This document shows positions 7,499-16,828 of a stretch of DNA of 64,000 nt, piece after piece. Origin of the DNA: RGIG8306 sp964426655. Lineage in GTDB: Bacteria > Bacillota > Clostridia > Lachnospirales > Lachnospiraceae. Each line of letters opens with the position of its first letter. Within the stretch, counting starts at the first letter, position 1. Both the position numbers and the translations under genes were made by a program. Under the pieces are notes generated by a model, which searched no databases, was not told the origin of the DNA, and saw only the letters and a program-made list of their open reading frames with translations. The stretch is taken from positions 1 to 64,000 of the forward strand of contig CAYRQT010000008.1 in the NCBI GenBank assembly GCA_964426655.1, in the 5' to 3' direction.

Positions 7499-8218
7499 AT
7501 GGAACAGGAGAAAATTAAACTTTTTCAAAAGAAAATCGGGTATTTGTTCCGGGATGTATCCTGGCTGCAAGTTGCTTTGACACATAGCTCCTATGCCAAT
7601 GAACACAAGGGGGAAGGGCTGAAAGATAATGAACGACTGGAGTTTTTAGGTGATGCTGTTTTAGAACTTGTCAGCAGCGATTATCTTTTTAAGCAGTCGG
7701 GTACCATTCAGGAGGGTGAATTAACCAAGCGCAGAGCCAGTATGGTATGTGAATCTTCGTTGGCTTTTTGTGCAAGAAGCCTGAGTCTGGGGGAGTTTCT
7801 TCTCTTGGGAAGGGGGGAGGAAGCAACCGGTGGAAGAAACCGGGATTCCGTTATTTCAGATGCCATGGAGGCGGTAATCGGCGCAATTTATATGGATGGG
7901 GGTTTTGCTAATGCAAAAGAGTTCATCGAAAGATTCATTTTAAATGATCTGGAAAATAAGCAGCTCTTTTATGATAGCAAAACCATTTTGCAGGAAATCA
8001 TCCAGCGCATATACCATACAGATGTGATGTATGACCAATTGGGAGATGAAGGGCCGGACCACCAGAAAATTTTTGAGGCACAGGTCCGGGTGGGAGAGAG
8101 AGTCATCGGAAAAGGCAAAGGGAGAACCAAAAAAGCAGCCCAGCAGATGGCCGCCTATCAGGCCATTCTTTCCATAAAGGGGCAGGATGAGGAGCAGCAT
8201 GTATCTAAAGAGCATTGA
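7499..8218 (+). CDS. rnc: Ribonuclease III
   Basis: This encodes a 239-residue double-stranded RNA endonuclease for rRNA and mRNA processing. The catalytic signature NERLEFLGDAVL is at residues 44-55 and the second acidic motif is DAMEAVIGAIYMDGG. A double-stranded RNA-binding domain starts near 160 (DSKTILQEIIQR) and ends with KGKGRTKKAAQQMAA. AAAGGGGG precedes the ATG. The 3' end overlaps the smc start by 20 bases, the usual rnc-smc coupling of Firmicutes. Confidence 0.95.
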   Translation: MEQEKIKLFQKKIGYLFRDVSWLQVALTHSSYANEHKGEGLKDNERLEFLGDAVLELVSSDYLFKQSGTIQEGELTKRRASMVCESSLAFCARSLSLGEFLLLGRGEEATGGRNRDSVISDAMEAVIGAIYMDGGFANAKEFIERFILNDLENKQLFYDSKTILQEIIQRIYHTDVMYDQLGDEGPDHQKIFEAQVRVGERVIGKGKGRTKKAAQQMAAYQAILSIKGQDEEQHVSKEH

Positions 8219-11200
8219 GGTACAGGGATTTAAATCTTTTGCAAATAAAATACATTTTGAATTTCACAATGGTATCACCTGTATTGTAGGACCAAATGGC
8301 AGCGGAAAAAGCAATGTGGCTGATGCGGTAAGATGGGTGCTGGGAGAACAGAGCGCAAAGCAACTAAGGGGCGCAAATATGCAGGATGTAATATTTTCCG
8401 GCACAGAGCTTAGAAAGCCTCAGGGATTTGCTTATGTGGCGATTACACTGGACAACAGCGACCATTGCCTGCAAATCGATTATGATGAAGTAACCGTTTC
8501 CCGCAGGGTATATCGTTCGGGAGAGAGCGAATATAAAATTAATCAGACCCCCTGCCGACTAAGAGATATTCATGAGCTGTTTTATGACACAGGTATTGGA
8601 AAAGAGGGGTATTCCATTATTGGTCAGGGACAGATTGATAAAATCCTAAGCAATAAACCGGATGAGCGGCGTGAATTATTCGATGAAGCTGTGGGCATAG
8701 TTAAATTCAAGCACAGAAAGCAGATTACGCTCAAAAAGCTGGAGGAGCAAAGGGATAATCTTACCAGAGTAAGAGATATTCTGCTTGAGCTGGAAAAACA
8801 GACGGGTCCATTGGAAAAACAAGCTGAAACGGCTAAAATTTATCTGCAGCTGAAGGAAAAACTGAAAACACTGGAGGTACAGCTTTTTGCTCTGGAGGGG
8901 CGGGCTGCAAAGGCCAGGTTGGATGAGCTGGAAGAGCGCATGGAAATTACCCGTCGGGATTTGGAGGAAAGCCGGGCAGCCGGACAGGCCCTTCGTCAGG
9001 AGTATGATGAAGTGGTCGGCCACGTGAACCGGCTGGAATCTGAGGCTGAAGTCCTGCAAAAGCAGGGAGATTCGTGTAAAAATCAATCCACTGAAGCGGA
9101 AAAGGCACTTTCCCTTTTGGAAGAACAGGGGCGGGCAGACGGAGAACAGTCGATAAAATTACGGAACGCACTGGAAGAGTGGCAGCAGCAGCTGCAGATC
9201 TGTGCGGAACAGTTGCAGTCTTTTCTGGAACAGAAAAAATGTCTCCAGGATAACCTGGAAAAAGACAAAATCAGGGAAAACAAACAGATTGAGACAGTGG
9301 ACCGGCTGGACAGACGTATTATGGAGCTCCAGAAACTGCGGGAGGAGGGACAGGTTTCCCTTGTGAATCGTCTTCAGCAAAAAAGTGATGTGCTGGCCAA
9401 GGAGCAACGACTGGCCGCTGCTGAAGAGAATCTGGAAAATGAGAAGAAAAGATTGCAGCAGCAAATCCGGCAACACATGCTTATGCAGGACCAGACCAGA
9501 GGGGCACTTTTACAGTCTAAGGAAGAATTACAGAATAAGCAGGATGAGATTTCCAGCATCAGACAGCAGGAAGAACCCAGAAAAAGAAGGAAGATACAGC
9601 TGCAAAATGAGTTGATCCGGCTGGATCGTCAGATTGCCGAGTCGCTTAAAGCGTACCATATGCTGCATTCCAGAGCAGATTCTCTTAAAGGTCTGGAAGA
9701 GCGGTATGAAGGGTACCAGGGCAGCATTCGGTTTGTCATGGAGCAGGGATCTTCATTTGGAAAAATTGATGGGGTTGTAGCTGATCTTATCCAGGTGGAA
9801 AAAAAATACGAACTGGCTATTGAAACGGCTTTGGGAGCCAGTCTGCAATACATTGTTACAGATTCTGAAAAAACGGCCAAAGGCTGCATTCAGGCCCTTA
9901 AGGAAAAAAGGATGGGACGTGCCACGTTCCTGCCACTGGATGGCGTTCGGGCAGGGGCACCGTTTAGCAGAAAGGAAGCCCTAAAGGAACCTGGAATTGT
10001 AGGCCTTGCATCGGATCTGGTCCGAATGGCGCCTGATTATGCCAATATACAGTCCTCCCTTTTGGGCAGAATACTGGTTGCAGAAAATATGCAGCAGGCA
10101 TTGGCTGTAGCCAGAAAATATCAGTACAGTCTCAGAATCGTGACTTTAGAAGGGGAAAATTTAAGCCCTGGTGGATCAATAACAGGGGGAGCATACAAAA
10201 ATACAGGAAGTCTTCTCAGCCGGAAAAGGGAAATTTCGGAGCTTGAGCTTCTTGCGGGAGAAAAGAAGGCAGAGCAAAAAAAACTGCAGGAAGAACAGGA
10301 AAAGCTGAAACAGGAAAGCAGGGAGATTCGTGAGGCAGAACAGGCTTTTCAGGAATCCGTTCAGGCACTGTCTCTTGAAGAAAACAGTTTACGTATGCTG
10401 TATCGGCAAAAGGAAGAGCAGCTTGAGGCGTTGACCGGACAGCTGGAAGGCCTGCAAAGAGAGCTGGAAGAAGCCAAACGGACTGGAAAGGAACTGGAAG
10501 AATCCAGACAACTACTCAGTTTACAAATTCGTCAGTTGGAAAATCAGAATGCATCTCAGGAAGAGGATGCTGACACTTATGGAAAAGCCCTTGTAGAAGC
10601 GATGGATCAACGCCGGGAAGCAGCGGCGATGTTGGTGGAAGTGCAGCTTGAGCTGACAAAAAATGAAGAGAAACAGGCATTTGCACAGGAAAGCCTGGAC
10701 AGACTTCACGCAGAGCAGACAGAAATCAACCGAAAAATGGAGGGAGGGCATAGGGAACAGGCCGCATATGAGGAACGGTGTAAAATGCGGGAGATAGAAC
10801 AGCAGCTGATTCGAAAGCATTTGGATCATTTTGAGATGCAGATGGCAGAGATTGAGCAGAAAAAATTGGCACTTCATAAGGAGAGAGAGGAATTGACCCA
10901 GAGACAGGGGCATTTCTTTAAGCAGCAGGAAGAGATTTCAGAGCGGGTTCACGCTTTGGATAAAGACTACCTCCGTATGGAAGCCCAGAAGGAAAAGACA
11001 GAACAGATGCTGGATGCGCAGACGGCCTATTTGTGGACGGAATATGAAATGATGCCAAGTGAAGCCTATGAAATATGGAAGAATCCGGAAGGAGATGTGC
11101 CCTTCCTCCGCAAGGAAATTGCTTCTCTGAAAGGGGAAATCAAAGGCCTGGGACCGGTGAATGTCAATGCTATTGAAGACTATAAAGAAGTGGCAGGACG

Positions 11201-11737
11201 ATACATCTTTATGAAACAGCAATTTGATGATCTGGAAGAAGCAGAACAGACTTTGCTGCAGATCGTGGATGAGCTGGATGAAGGGATGCGACGACAGTTC
11301 AATGAGGAATTTGCCAAAATCCAGGCAGAATTTGACAGGGTNNNNNNNNNNCCCTCTGTTTGGTGGAAGGAGAGGATGTCATTGATGCAGGCATTCAAAT
11401 CATCAGCCAGCCTCCTGGAAAGAAACTGCAGAATATGATGCAGCTATCTGGCGGAGAAAAGGCATTGACGGCCATTGCCCTTCTTTTTGCCATTCAGAAT
11501 CTGAAACCTTCCCCCTTCTGTCTGCTGGATGAAATAGAAGCGGCTCTGGATGATTCCAATGTGACCCGGTTCGCTTCATATCTGCATAGATTGACGGCGT
11601 TTACACAATTTATTGTTATTTCCCACCGCCGTGGTACAATGGTAATGGCAGATCGTTTATATGGCATCACTATGCAGGAAAAAGGTGTTTCCACGTTGGT
11701 CAGTGTCAATCTGATTGAGCAGGAATTAGAGGCATAA
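8199..11737 (+). CDS. smc: Chromosome segregation ATPase SMC (contains assembly gap)
   Basis: This encodes the SMC condensin subunit of about 1190 residues. The N-terminal head has the Walker A motif GPNGSGKS at residues 31-38. It is followed by a long coiled coil, a hinge near residues 500-660, a second coil, and the C-terminal head with LSGGEKALTAIA and the Walker B FCLLDEIEAALDD. The start at 8199 (MYLKSIEVQGFKSF) is the canonical one and has GAGGAGC upstream. Ten N at 11342-11351 interrupt the reading frame between EFDRV and LCLVEGED. Comparison with the family suggests about 10-12 residues, including FGGG, are hidden there, so the apparent frameshift is an assembly artefact. ftsY follows after 21 bases. 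Confidence 0.93.
11342..11351. other. Assembly gap in smc
   Basis: A run of 10 N. The coding frames on its two sides differ, so the true missing length is not 10. Homology of SMC suggests about 32-35 bases. Confidence 0.9.
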
Positions 11738-11758
11738 TTGCTTTGCGGAGGATAAAAT

Positions 11759-12685
11759 ATGGGTGAAAAAATAGGTTTTTTTGCAAAACTTGCAGCTGGG
11801 CTTTCAAAAACAAGACGTTCCATTTCTGTGGGGCTGGATGCCTTATTCAGTGGGTTTTCCGGCATTGATGAGGATTTTTTTGAAGAGTTGGAAGAGGTCC
11901 TGATCATGGCTGATATCGGTGTAAAAACCACACAGTCCATTATGGACGAACTTCGGAATGCGGTCCGGGAGCAGCATATTAAGGAACCCTCTGCATGTAA
12001 GACACTTCTGATTGACATTATAAAAAAACAGATGGATCTGGGGCCCAATGCTTATGAATACGAAACGAAACCATCTATTCTTTTGATTATTGGAGTCAAT
12101 GGAGTGGGAAAGACCACTTCCATCGGTAAAATTGCATCTCAGCTGAAAGAGGATGGGCATTCTGTGATGTTGGCAGCAGCGGATACGTTTCGGGCAGGGG
12201 CCATATCCCAGCTGACTGAATGGGCCAGAAGGGCTAACGTGCCGATTATCTCCCATAAAGAGGGGGCAGACCCAGGGGCTGTGGTGTTTGATGCGCTTCA
12301 GTCCGCCAAGTCCCACCATGTGGATGTGCTGATCTGTGATACCGCCGGTCGGCTGCAAAACAAAAAAAATCTGATGGAAGAACTAAAAAAAATCAATCGG
12401 ATCATTGACAGAGAGTGCCCGGATTACTACCGGGAAACACTGCTGGTGCTGGATGCCACCACAGGCCAGAATGCTTTGGAACAGGCCAGGGCTTTTCGTG
12501 AGTCGGCTAATATTACGGGGATTATTCTGACTAAAATGGACGGTTCGGCTAAAGGCGGCATTGCCGTGGCCATTCAAAGTGAGCTGGGCATTCCGGTGAA
12601 GTATATCGGAGTGGGAGAGCGGTTGGATGATTTACAGAAATTTGATGCAGAAGCATATGTGACCGCATTATTTGCAGGAGAATAG
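11759..12685 (+). CDS. ftsY: Signal recognition particle receptor FtsY
   Basis: This encodes a 308-residue SRP receptor GTPase that docks ribosome-SRP complexes at the membrane. It has the short N-terminus typical of Firmicutes, the NG-domain P-loop GVNGVGKT at residues 112-119, DTAGRLQNK near 196 and LTKMDGSAKGG near 258. GGAGG lies before the ATG. It follows smc as in other Firmicutes. The partner ffh is 1.7 kb downstream, separated by a threonine ammonia-lyase gene that is not part of the secretion pathway. Confidence 0.95.
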   Translation: MGEKIGFFAKLAAGLSKTRRSISVGLDALFSGFSGIDEDFFEELEEVLIMADIGVKTTQSIMDELRNAVREQHIKEPSACKTLLIDIIKKQMDLGPNAYEYETKPSILLIIGVNGVGKTTSIGKIASQLKEDGHSVMLAAADTFRAGAISQLTEWARRANVPIISHKEGADPGAVVFDALQSAKSHHVDVLICDTAGRLQNKKNLMEELKKINRIIDRECPDYYRETLLVLDATTGQNALEQARAFRESANITGIILTKMDGSAKGGIAVAIQSELGIPVKYIGVGERLDDLQKFDAEAYVTALFAGE

Positions 12686-12693
12686 GAGCGAAA

Positions 12694-13905
12694 ATGTTAA
12701 CTCTGGAAGAATTTGAGGAGGCGTCAGAAATTGTACAAAAAGTGACGCAGGAAACCAAGCTGATCTACAGTGAGTATTTCAGTCAGATGTCTCACAATAA
12801 AGTATACCTGAAACCGGAAAATATGCAGTATACTGGTGCATACAAAATTCGCGGTGCCTATTATAAGACCAGTACCCTGGCGCCTGAAGAGCGGGAAAAA
12901 GGTCTGATTACTGCTTCAGCCGGAAATCATGCCCAGGGGGTTGCCTTTGCTGCCCGGGCATTTCAGTGCAAAGCGGTGATCGTCATGCCAACCACCACGC
13001 CCCTGATCAAAGTGAACCGGACGAAAAGCTATGGAGCGGAAGTGATACTGTACGGGGATGTTTACGATGAGGCCTGTGCCTATGCCGAGCAGCTAGCTGA
13101 GGAAAAGGGATATACTTTCATTCATCCGTTTAATGACCTGGCAGTGGCCACTGGGCAGGGAACCATTGCCATGGAGATTATTAAGGAGCTGCCAACGGTG
13201 GATTATATCCTCTGTCCTGTGGGGGGAGGCGGCCTGGTGACAGGGGTTGCTACGCTTGCTAAGCTTCTGAATCCCAAAATAAAGGTGATCGGTGTAGAAC
13301 CTGCAGGAGCCAATTGTATGCAGGAAGCGTTAAAAGCGGGGCATGTGGTCACATTGCCCACCGTGGACACCATTGCGGATGGCACTGCAGTGAAAACTGC
13401 CGGCGATCTGCTTTTGCCCTATATTCAGGAGAATGTGGATGATATCCTGACTGTGGAAGATGAGGAGCTGATTGTTGCATTTTTGGATATGATTGAAAAT
13501 CATAAAATTGTTGTGGAAAATTCCGGACTTTTGACGGTGGCAGCTCTAAAGCACTTGCCGGTAGAAAATAAAAAGGTGGTTTCCATATTAAGCGGTGGGA
13601 ACATGGACGTGATAACCATGTCTTCTGTTGTGCAGCATGGTTTGATTCAAAGGGGCAGAATTTTCACTGTGTCCACACTGCTGCCGGATAAACCTGGAGA
13701 GTTGGTGAAGGTTGCTTCCCTCATCGCAGAATGCAATGGAAATATCGTTAAGCTGGAGCATAACCAGTTTGTTTCTATTAACAGAAGTGCAGCTGTGGAA
13801 CTAAGAATCACCATTGAAGCTTTTGGACATGAACATAAAGCACTGATCGTTCGTCATCTGGAAGAATCTGGTTACCGGCCTAAGCTGGTGAAGCCCAATT
13901 TGTAG
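12694..13905 (+). CDS. tdcB: Threonine ammonia-lyase (TdcB type)
   Basis: This encodes a 403-residue PLP enzyme that deaminates threonine to 2-oxobutyrate. The PLP lysine is K51 in TGAYKIRGA, the serine/asparagine loop is SAGNHAQG, and the glycine-rich phosphate loop is VGGGGLVTG. A C-terminal ACT-like domain (residues 325-403, TLLPDKPGELVKVASLIAE) suggests allosteric control by an amino acid. The sequence is closer to the catabolic TdcB form than to biosynthetic IlvA with two ACT domains. It starts 8 bases after ftsY and is closed by a strong terminator, so it is cotranscribed with ftsY although unrelated in function. ilvA is an alternative symbol. Confidence 0.88.
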   Translation: MLTLEEFEEASEIVQKVTQETKLIYSEYFSQMSHNKVYLKPENMQYTGAYKIRGAYYKTSTLAPEEREKGLITASAGNHAQGVAFAARAFQCKAVIVMPTTTPLIKVNRTKSYGAEVILYGDVYDEACAYAEQLAEEKGYTFIHPFNDLAVATGQGTIAMEIIKELPTVDYILCPVGGGGLVTGVATLAKLLNPKIKVIGVEPAGANCMQEALKAGHVVTLPTVDTIADGTAVKTAGDLLLPYIQENVDDILTVEDEELIVAFLDMIENHKIVVENSGLLTVAALKHLPVENKKVVSILSGGNMDVITMSSVVQHGLIQRGRIFTVSTLLPDKPGELVKVASLIAECNGNIVKLEHNQFVSINRSAAVELRITIEAFGHEHKALIVRHLEESGYRPKLVKPNL

Positions 13906-13951
13906 AAAGCACAGGTGTCAAGAAAAAACACTTGACACCTGTGCTTTTTTC
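13906..13951 (+). terminator. Terminator after tdcB
   Basis: AAAGCACAGGTGTCAAG pairs with CTTGACACCTGTGCTTT (17 bp), with an A-rich loop and a run of T at 13945-13950. It is among the strongest terminators in the window. Its 3' arm contains the -35 box of the next promoter. Confidence 0.93.
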
Positions 13952-13960
13952 CTGTATGAT
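13932..13960 (+). promoter_or_regulatory. ylxM-ffh promoter overlapping the terminator
   Basis: TTGACA at 13932-13937 and TATGAT at 13955-13960 are separated by exactly 17 bases. The -35 lies in the descending arm of the tdcB terminator and the T-run forms part of the spacer. Confidence 0.75.
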
Positions 13961-13984
13961 TACCGGGTGCCAGTGAGGTGAGAT

Positions 13985-14329
13985 ATGGAGAAAATTGTTC
14001 TGCAGACTTTACTCTATGATGTTTACGGAGATTTGCTTACGGAGCATCAGAAAAAGATTTATGAGAGAGCCGTATTTGATGACATGTCTTTAAGTGAAAT
14101 TGCGGATGAGGCAGGCATCTCCAGGCAGGGGGTGCATGATTTAATTCGCCGATGCAACACTTTACTGGAAGAATACGAAAAAAAGCTACATCTTGTGGAA
14201 AAATTTCTGGCCGCCCGGGAGCTCCTGGATCAAGTTCAAAAGGAGCTGGAACATTTACGGCCGGAAACGCTGGAGGAGGAAAAAAAGGTGTTGCTGGGGC
14301 AAATCAGAAAAGTGCTGGAAGGATTATAA
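13985..14329 (+). CDS. ylxM: YlxM-like SRP-associated HTH protein
   Basis: This encodes a 114-residue helix-turn-helix protein of the YlxM/p13 family. The helix-turn-helix LSEIADEAGISRQGVHDLI lies at about residues 38-56, and the rest is helical. The family is always next to ffh and in Streptococcus YlxM modulates SRP activity. GAGGTG precedes the ATG. ffh starts 13 bases after the stop. Confidence 0.92.
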   Translation: MEKIVLQTLLYDVYGDLLTEHQKKIYERAVFDDMSLSEIADEAGISRQGVHDLIRRCNTLLEEYEKKLHLVEKFLAARELLDQVQKELEHLRPETLEEEKKVLLGQIRKVLEGL

Positions 14330-14342
14330 CCAGGAGAATAAT

Positions 14343-15689
14343 ATGGCATTTGAAAGTTTATCTGATAAGCTGCAGCGGGTATTTAAAAACCTTCGCAGCA
14401 AAGGCCGCCTTACGGAGGCAGATGTAAAAGCGGCATTAAAAGAGGTGAAAATTGCACTTCTGGAGGCAGACGTTAATTTTAAGGTGGTGAAGGCTTTTGT
14501 GGCCGCTGTTCAGGAACGGGCAGTGGGAACGGATGTGATGAATAGCCTCACACCCGGACAGATGGTCATTAAAATTGTTAATGAAGAAATGATTCGCCTG
14601 ATGGGCTCTGAAACCACGGAAATTGTGCTTCGACCAGGTAATGAAATAACGGTCATCATGATGGCTGGCCTTCAGGGTGCCGGTAAGACGACCACTGCTG
14701 CTAAGCTTGCCGGGAAATTTAAGGCGAAAGGCAGGAAGCCTTTGCTGGCAGCCTGTGATATTTACAGACCTGCAGCCATTGAACAACTTCAGATCAATGG
14801 AGAGAAAGTGGGAGTGGAAGTTTTCCAGATGGGCACAGGGCATAAGCCTGCGGATATTGTGAAAGCGGCATATGAGCATGCCAGAAAAAATGGAAACAAC
14901 CTCCTGATCATAGATACGGCCGGCCGCCTCCATATTGATGAGAATATGATGGCAGAACTGGCAGAAATCAAACAGGTGGTGACTGTAGATCAGACCATTC
15001 TGGTGGTAGATGCCATGACTGGACAGGACGCAGTACAGGTAGCCCAGACCTTTGATGAAAAGGTGGGCATCGATGGGGTGATCCTGACTAAACTGGACAG
15101 TGATACCAGGGGTGGTGCTGCTATTTCTATCCGACAGGTGACGGGAAAACCCATTCTCTATGTGGGAATGGGAGAAAAACTAAATGACCTGGAACAGTTT
15201 TATCCGGACAGAATGGCCAATCGAATTCTGGGAATGGGAGATATCCTGACACTCATCGAAAAAGCTGAGTTGGATGTCTCTGAAGAAAAAGCCCGGCAGA
15301 TGCAACAGAAATTCAAGAAGAACCAGTTCGATTTTAATGACTATCTGGAACAGTTTTCCCAACTTCGGAAAATGGGAGGTATTGGAGAACTCATGAAAAG
15401 CCTTCCGGGCATGGGAATGGGAAAAATGAGCACTATGCCAGACGTGGACGAGTCAGCGTTAAAGCGGGTGGAGGCCATTATTCAGTCCATGACTCTGCAG
15501 GAACGCAGTAATCCACAACTTTTGAATCCGTCCAGGAAGAACCGTATTGCCAAAGGGGCCGGTGTGGATGTAGCAGAAGTCAATCGTCTGGTCAAACAGT
15601 TTGAGCAAAGTAAAAAAATGATGAAACAACTGCCTGGTATGATGGGCGGAAAAGGTGGCAGAAGAGGAGGCTTTAAGTTTCCTTTCTAA
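14343..15689 (+). CDS. ffh: Signal recognition particle protein Ffh
   Basis: This encodes the 448-residue SRP54 homologue that binds signal peptides and SRP RNA. It has the N domain, the GTPase P-loop GLQGAGKTT at residues 109-117, DTAGRLHID, LTKLDSDTRGG, and a methionine-rich M domain from about 300 (LPGMGMGKMSTM and KKMMKQLPGMMGGK). The ATG at 14343 with CAGGAG upstream is the canonical MAFESLSDKLQ start; the frame is open upstream but overlaps ylxM. The SRP RNA gene is not in this window. Confidence 0.95.
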   Translation: MAFESLSDKLQRVFKNLRSKGRLTEADVKAALKEVKIALLEADVNFKVVKAFVAAVQERAVGTDVMNSLTPGQMVIKIVNEEMIRLMGSETTEIVLRPGNEITVIMMAGLQGAGKTTTAAKLAGKFKAKGRKPLLAACDIYRPAAIEQLQINGEKVGVEVFQMGTGHKPADIVKAAYEHARKNGNNLLIIDTAGRLHIDENMMAELAEIKQVVTVDQTILVVDAMTGQDAVQVAQTFDEKVGIDGVILTKLDSDTRGGAAISIRQVTGKPILYVGMGEKLNDLEQFYPDRMANRILGMGDILTLIEKAELDVSEEKARQMQQKFKKNQFDFNDYLEQFSQLRKMGGIGELMKSLPGMGMGKMSTMPDVDESALKRVEAIIQSMTLQERSNPQLLNPSRKNRIAKGAGVDVAEVNRLVKQFEQSKKMMKQLPGMMGGKGGRRGGFKFPF

Positions 15690-15728
15690 ATATACATTAT
15701 TAACATAACACATGGAGGATTTAGTGAA

Positions 15729-15974
15729 ATGGCAGTAAAAATGAGATTAAAAAGAATGGGAAAGAAGAAAGCACCTTTTTATAGAATCGTTGTAGCAGAT
15801 TCCCGTTCTCCCAGAGATGGACGTTTTATTGAGGAAATCGGCTATTATGATCCCAATCAGGAACCTAGCGTGGTAAAAATTGACGAGACTTTGGCAAAGA
15901 AATGGTTGTCCAATGGGGCACAGCCCACTGAAACTGTTGGAAAGCTGCTGGGAATTGCAGGAATCGAAAAATAA
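15729..15974 (+). CDS. rpsP: Ribosomal protein S16
   Basis: This encodes the 81-residue small-subunit protein bS16. MAVKMRLKRMGKKKAPFYRI is the canonical start and DSRSPRDGRFIEEIGYYDP the family signature. GGAGG sits about 10 bases before the ATG. It heads the rpsP-khpA pair downstream of ffh and is followed by khpA after 21 bases. Confidence 0.97.
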   Translation: MAVKMRLKRMGKKKAPFYRIVVADSRSPRDGRFIEEIGYYDPNQEPSVVKIDETLAKKWLSNGAQPTETVGKLLGIAGIEK

Positions 15975-15995
15975 TCCACCCACGGAGGTGTAACG

Positions 15996-16223
15996 ATGAA
16001 AGCATTAGTGGAAGTGATAGCCAAAGCTTTGGTAGACCATCCAGAAGAGGTTGTTGTTACGGAGACCGAAAAAGAAGATGTGATCTATGTGGAATTAAAA
16101 GTGGCTTCGTCTGACATGGGAAAGGTAATCGGTAAGCAGGGACGTATTGCCAAAGCCATTCGGTCTGTTGTCAAGGCGGCTTCTGTCAAATCTGCGAAAA
16201 AAGTAATTTTGGACATCCAGTAA
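15996..16223 (+). CDS. khpA: KH-domain RNA-binding protein KhpA
   Basis: This encodes a 75-residue single KH domain protein. The RNA-contacting GxxG loop is GKQG at residues 46-49 within MGKVIGKQGRIAKAI. KhpA pairs with KhpB (Jag) in other Firmicutes and affects cell-division and small-RNA functions. Its place between rpsP and rimM is conserved. CGGAGGTG precedes the ATG. A terminator follows at 16236. Confidence 0.93.
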   Translation: MKALVEVIAKALVDHPEEVVVTETEKEDVIYVELKVASSDMGKVIGKQGRIAKAIRSVVKAASVKSAKKVILDIQ

Positions 16224-16235
16224 ACAGACACCGGG

Positions 16236-16264
16236 AGAGCCTGCCAGACCGGCAGGCTCTTTTG
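16236..16264 (+). terminator. Terminator after khpA
   Basis: AGAGCCTGCC at 16236-16245 and GGCAGGCTCT at 16251-16260 form a perfect 10-bp stem with a 5-base loop. The tail is only TTTT, so it may be partial, with read-through into rimM. Confidence 0.85.
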
Positions 16265-16307
16265 ATGTTCCTAAATGTAAACCCTCCGGGGGAAAGTGGC
16301 AGGATAA

Positions 16308-16820
16308 ATGGAAGATTTATTGCGGGTGGGTGTTGTTACGGCACCCCATGGTTTAAAAGGAGAGGTAAAGGTCTATCCCACAACAGATGACCCGGCCCGT
16401 TTTAAAAAACTACAAACAGTTATTCTAAAACAGGGCGGTCGCCAATCTGAATTGCACATCCTGCAGGTCAGATTTTTTAAACAGCTTGTGATTTTACAAT
16501 TTCAGGAAATTTCCTCAGTGGAAGAGGCTTCTTTACTGAGGCAGGGAGAACTCTACGTTACCCGGGAACAGGCCGTGCCTTTAGGGCCGGATGAGAACTA
16601 TGTAGCAGATCTTTTGGGCTGCAGGGTCATTACAGATGAGGGGCAATTCCTTGGCGAAGTGGTGGATGTGCTTTTTACCGGGGCAAATGATGTATACGTG
16701 GTGAAGTCTCCTGAAAGAAAAGAGGTGCTTCTCCCTGCAATTAAATCCTGTATTTTACAGGTCATTCCGGAAAAAAAGGAAATGAAGGTGCATCTTTTGC
16801 CGGGATTACTGGATTTATAG
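16308..16820 (+). CDS. rimM: Ribosome maturation factor RimM
   Basis: This encodes a 170-residue 30S maturation factor. The N-terminal barrel starts with LLRVGVVTAPHGLKGEVKVYP and the C-terminal PRC-like barrel includes DLLGCRVITDEGQFLGEVVDV and ANDVYVV and ends in LLPAI-type residues. RimM acts with S19 in 16S rRNA 3' domain assembly. trmD starts 8 bases after its stop, the classic rimM-trmD pair. Confidence 0.94.
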   Translation: MEDLLRVGVVTAPHGLKGEVKVYPTTDDPARFKKLQTVILKQGGRQSELHILQVRFFKQLVILQFQEISSVEEASLLRQGELYVTREQAVPLGPDENYVADLLGCRVITDEGQFLGEVVDVLFTGANDVYVVKSPERKEVLLPAIKSCILQVIPEKKEMKVHLLPGLLDL

Positions 16821-16828
16821 AGGTGTAC

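Noticed and set aside
11339..11440. Frameshift or pseudogene in smc
   Set aside because: The change of frame coincides with an N-run; both sides are intact and highly conserved.
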